Source of the DNA: Fidelibacterota bacterium
GTDB lineage: Bacteria > Pseudomonadota > Alphaproteobacteria > Rhodospirillales > Rhodospirillaceae
DNA length: 6,792 nucleotides
Assembly: GCA_947473445.1 (NCBI GenBank)
Contig: CANJEU010000116.1
Location: 1-6,792 of the forward strand
Reading direction: 5' to 3'
The position numbers were made by a program, and so were the translations under genes. Of the stretch, positions 5,790 through 6,792 are shown in pieces. A model generated the notes under the pieces. The model was not told the DNA's origin. It saw nothing but the letters and a program-made list of their open reading frames with translations, and searched no databases. Position 1 is the stretch's first letter. Every line of letters begins with the position of its first letter.

Positions 5790-5824
5790 GGGGGGTACCA
5801 TAAGGCTTCAAGCGACAACTTCAA
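5789..5824 (-). promoter_or_regulatory. Candidate trmFO promoter, possibly giving a leaderless mRNA
   Basis: Reading the minus strand, TTGAAG (5824-5819) and TATGGT (5802-5797) are 16 bases apart and resemble a -35/-10 pair. Transcription would then start near 5790-5789, at the A of the trmFO ATG, giving an mRNA with essentially no leader. That would explain why no Shine-Dalgarno precedes this ATG. Both boxes are imperfect and the call is by eye. Confidence 0.3.
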
Positions 5825-5843
5825 CGAACGAAAAAAGGGGTGT

Positions 5844-5879
5844 ATGGTCCGCTCCCCGATGGCAGGACCCCTGAAGTAA
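5844..5879 (+). other. Possible leader mini-ORF and hairpin before the DUF4170 gene
   Basis: ATG at 5844 opens an 11-codon frame, MVRSPMAGPLK, stopping at 5877-5879, four bases before the ATG at 5884. A purine run ending in AGGGG (5836-5840) precedes it, at a spacing shorter than usual. The same stretch can fold: AGGGGT (5836-5841) with ACCCCT (5867-5872), or alternatively GGTCC (5846-5850) with GGACC (5865-5869). The two stems share bases and exclude each other. This may be a leader control element or chance. Confidence 0.25.
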
Positions 5880-5883
5880 CACT

Positions 5884-6639
5884 ATGTCAGAACAGCGCTT
5901 TTACGTTATCGGCGGCGAATATGCCGACACCTCGTTCCGCGAGCCTTACCCCGGCAGCAAGCTCGAGACCTATGGACCCTTCGCCACCGAGCGCGAGGCC
6001 AAGATCCGGTGGCGCGAACTCACCGGCCAGAGCATCGACAATGCCATGGTCCGCTATTTCATCTCCTCGGATGAACAGACGGGCGAGAAGAAGAACACCT
6101 ACTGGGTCGTGGGCGGTGAATACGCCGACTCCTCCTTCACGCGCCTTGCGCCGGGCAAGGAAGTCGAGGTTTACGGACCCTTCGCCCAGGGCGAAGCGCT
6201 CGGCTTCTGGCGCGCCCTTGCGTCCAAAAGCATCGACGATGCGCTCATGCGCTACGACATCCGGGAGAACTACGAAGCGGGCGACACGGGTGGCAAGATG
6301 GGGGCGGTACGCTTGGCCGTCACCGCCACCAAATCCATCGGCATTGGTGCCGCGCCCGATGCGGTCTTTAAGCACCTGATGGAAAGCAAGCCGAAGGCCC
6401 CCTGGGCCGGCGGCAATATCACGCGCGGCGATGCGGGCAGCGGTGTGATTGATCACACCCTCAACGATGCTGCGGGCCATCGCTGGACGGTCGCCGCCCG
6501 CGTCGTGCCTGCAGGCGGCGGAGCCGTTTACGTCGTGACCTTCACCAAGCCGACCATGGTCTCTGATGCGGAATTTACCGCGGCCATGGGTCGCGTGGAT
6601 GACGAGCTTTCCGCCCTCAAGCGCACGTTAGAAAAGTAG
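5884..6639 (+). CDS. Tandem DUF4170 protein with extra C-terminal domain
   Basis: The 251-residue protein holds two DUF4170-like domains. Domain 1 spans about 5-60 (FYVIGGEYADTSF, YGPFA, SIDNAMVRYFI) and domain 2 about 72-126 (YWVVGGEYADSSF, YGPFA, SIDDALMRYDI), offset by 67 residues with one small gap. A typical DUF4170 protein is a single domain of about 80 residues; its function is unknown, though in relatives it often lies near lipid A/Kdo genes, which are not seen here. After a Gly-rich linker (132-140), residues 141-251 form a third domain with IGIGAAPDAVFKHLM, GSGVIDHTLN and VYVVTFTKP. The alternating strands and closing helix faintly suggest an SRPBCC/START-like fold, but I would not assign it. 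There is no signal peptide or membrane helix, so it is probably cytoplasmic. It is transcribed divergently from trmFO, with no strong Shine-Dalgarno. Confidence 0.83.
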   Translation: MSEQRFYVIGGEYADTSFREPYPGSKLETYGPFATEREAKIRWRELTGQSIDNAMVRYFISSDEQTGEKKNTYWVVGGEYADSSFTRLAPGKEVEVYGPFAQGEALGFWRALASKSIDDALMRYDIRENYEAGDTGGKMGAVRLAVTATKSIGIGAAPDAVFKHLMESKPKAPWAGGNITRGDAGSGVIDHTLNDAAGHRWTVAARVVPAGGGAVYVVTFTKPTMVSDAEFTAAMGRVDDELSALKRTLEK

Positions 6640-6792
6640 ACTAGCAGAGCCGTCCTATATGCGGACGAACGAAGGCCAGCGCCGCGACCGGCGTTATCCT
6701 TGCTTTGATCGCGCGCGAGGCTGTGCGCACCCGCAGCGCCGCACGCACAGGCGCCGGGGTTGCTGCGGGGCGCCGCGCGGCTATTCCGCGGC
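6640..6792. other. GC-rich end region, no firmly supported gene
   Basis: A very GC-rich stretch follows the DUF4170 gene. On the minus strand one frame is open from the window edge to a TAG at 6641-6643 and could be the C-terminus of a convergent gene; its residues (Ala/Arg-rich, ending VRPHIGRLC) match no family I know. A plus-strand frame is open too. Inverted repeats are present: CGTCC/GGACG (6651-6667), CTGTGCG/CGCACAG (6721-6750) and CCCGCAGC/GCTGCGGG (6730-6769). None is followed by a T run. Confidence 0.3.

Noticed and set aside
5887..6480. 197-codon minus-strand frame opposite the DUF4170 gene
   Set aside because: It has no recognisable motifs, and DUF4170 signatures occur twice on the plus strand.
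6651..6667. CGTCC/GGACG hairpin as a terminator for the DUF4170 gene
   Set aside because: The stem is only 5 bp, the loop is 7 bases, and no T run follows.
6659..6792. Plus-strand frame starting MRTNEGQRRDRR at the window end
   Set aside because: The composition is Arg/Cys-rich and unlike a protein, there is no ribosome site, and two other frames are equally open.

Overview
The window is chromosomal DNA from an alphaproteobacterium whose order I cannot resolve. This rests on the SecD-SecF-Mth938-squalene/phytoene-synthase-like-TrmFO gene neighbourhood, a DUF4170 protein (a family largely confined to Alphaproteobacteria), high-GC codon use, and an inverted pair of the CCCGGC-GAAA-GCCGGG palindrome common in intergenic DNA of this class. 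I see no phage, plasmid, transposase, CRISPR, rRNA or tRNA.

Left part (1-2386, plus strand): the 3' two-thirds of secD, complete secF, and directly after it a small Mth938/DUF498-domain gene related to the mitochondrial complex I assembly factor NDUFAF3. The third gene has no ATG, GTG or TTG anywhere near its expected start; an ATA sits where the initiator should be. SecDF drives late steps of protein export and membrane insertion, so secD-secF-mth938 reads as one transcription unit.

Middle (2387-3149): an intergenic block with a 10-bp direct repeat, the inverted palindrome pair, and a strong bidirectional terminator. A convergent minus-strand gene follows, for a 196-residue membrane protein of the PuuD/urate-oxidase N-terminal (membrane) family, without the cytochrome c part of full-length PuuD.

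Right-middle (3313-5789): a plus-strand squalene/phytoene-synthase-like gene that lacks both aspartate-rich catalytic motifs and so resembles NDUFAF6. It overlaps tail to tail by 57 bp with a minus-strand pair: trmFO (tRNA m5U54 methyltransferase) and a small two-helix membrane protein joined to it by an ATGA stop/start overlap.

Right end (5884-6639): a 251-residue protein with two tandem DUF4170 domains plus a C-terminal domain I do not recognise securely. The last 150 bases are very GC-rich and hold no gene I can support with confidence.

Most interesting: NDUFAF3-like and NDUFAF6-like genes beside SecDF, separated by an antisense PuuD-like gene and repeats; the missing start codon; and the duplicated DUF4170 protein. 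I see no clear new defence or mobile system. Mini-ORFs and a possible leaderless promoter are recorded at low confidence.
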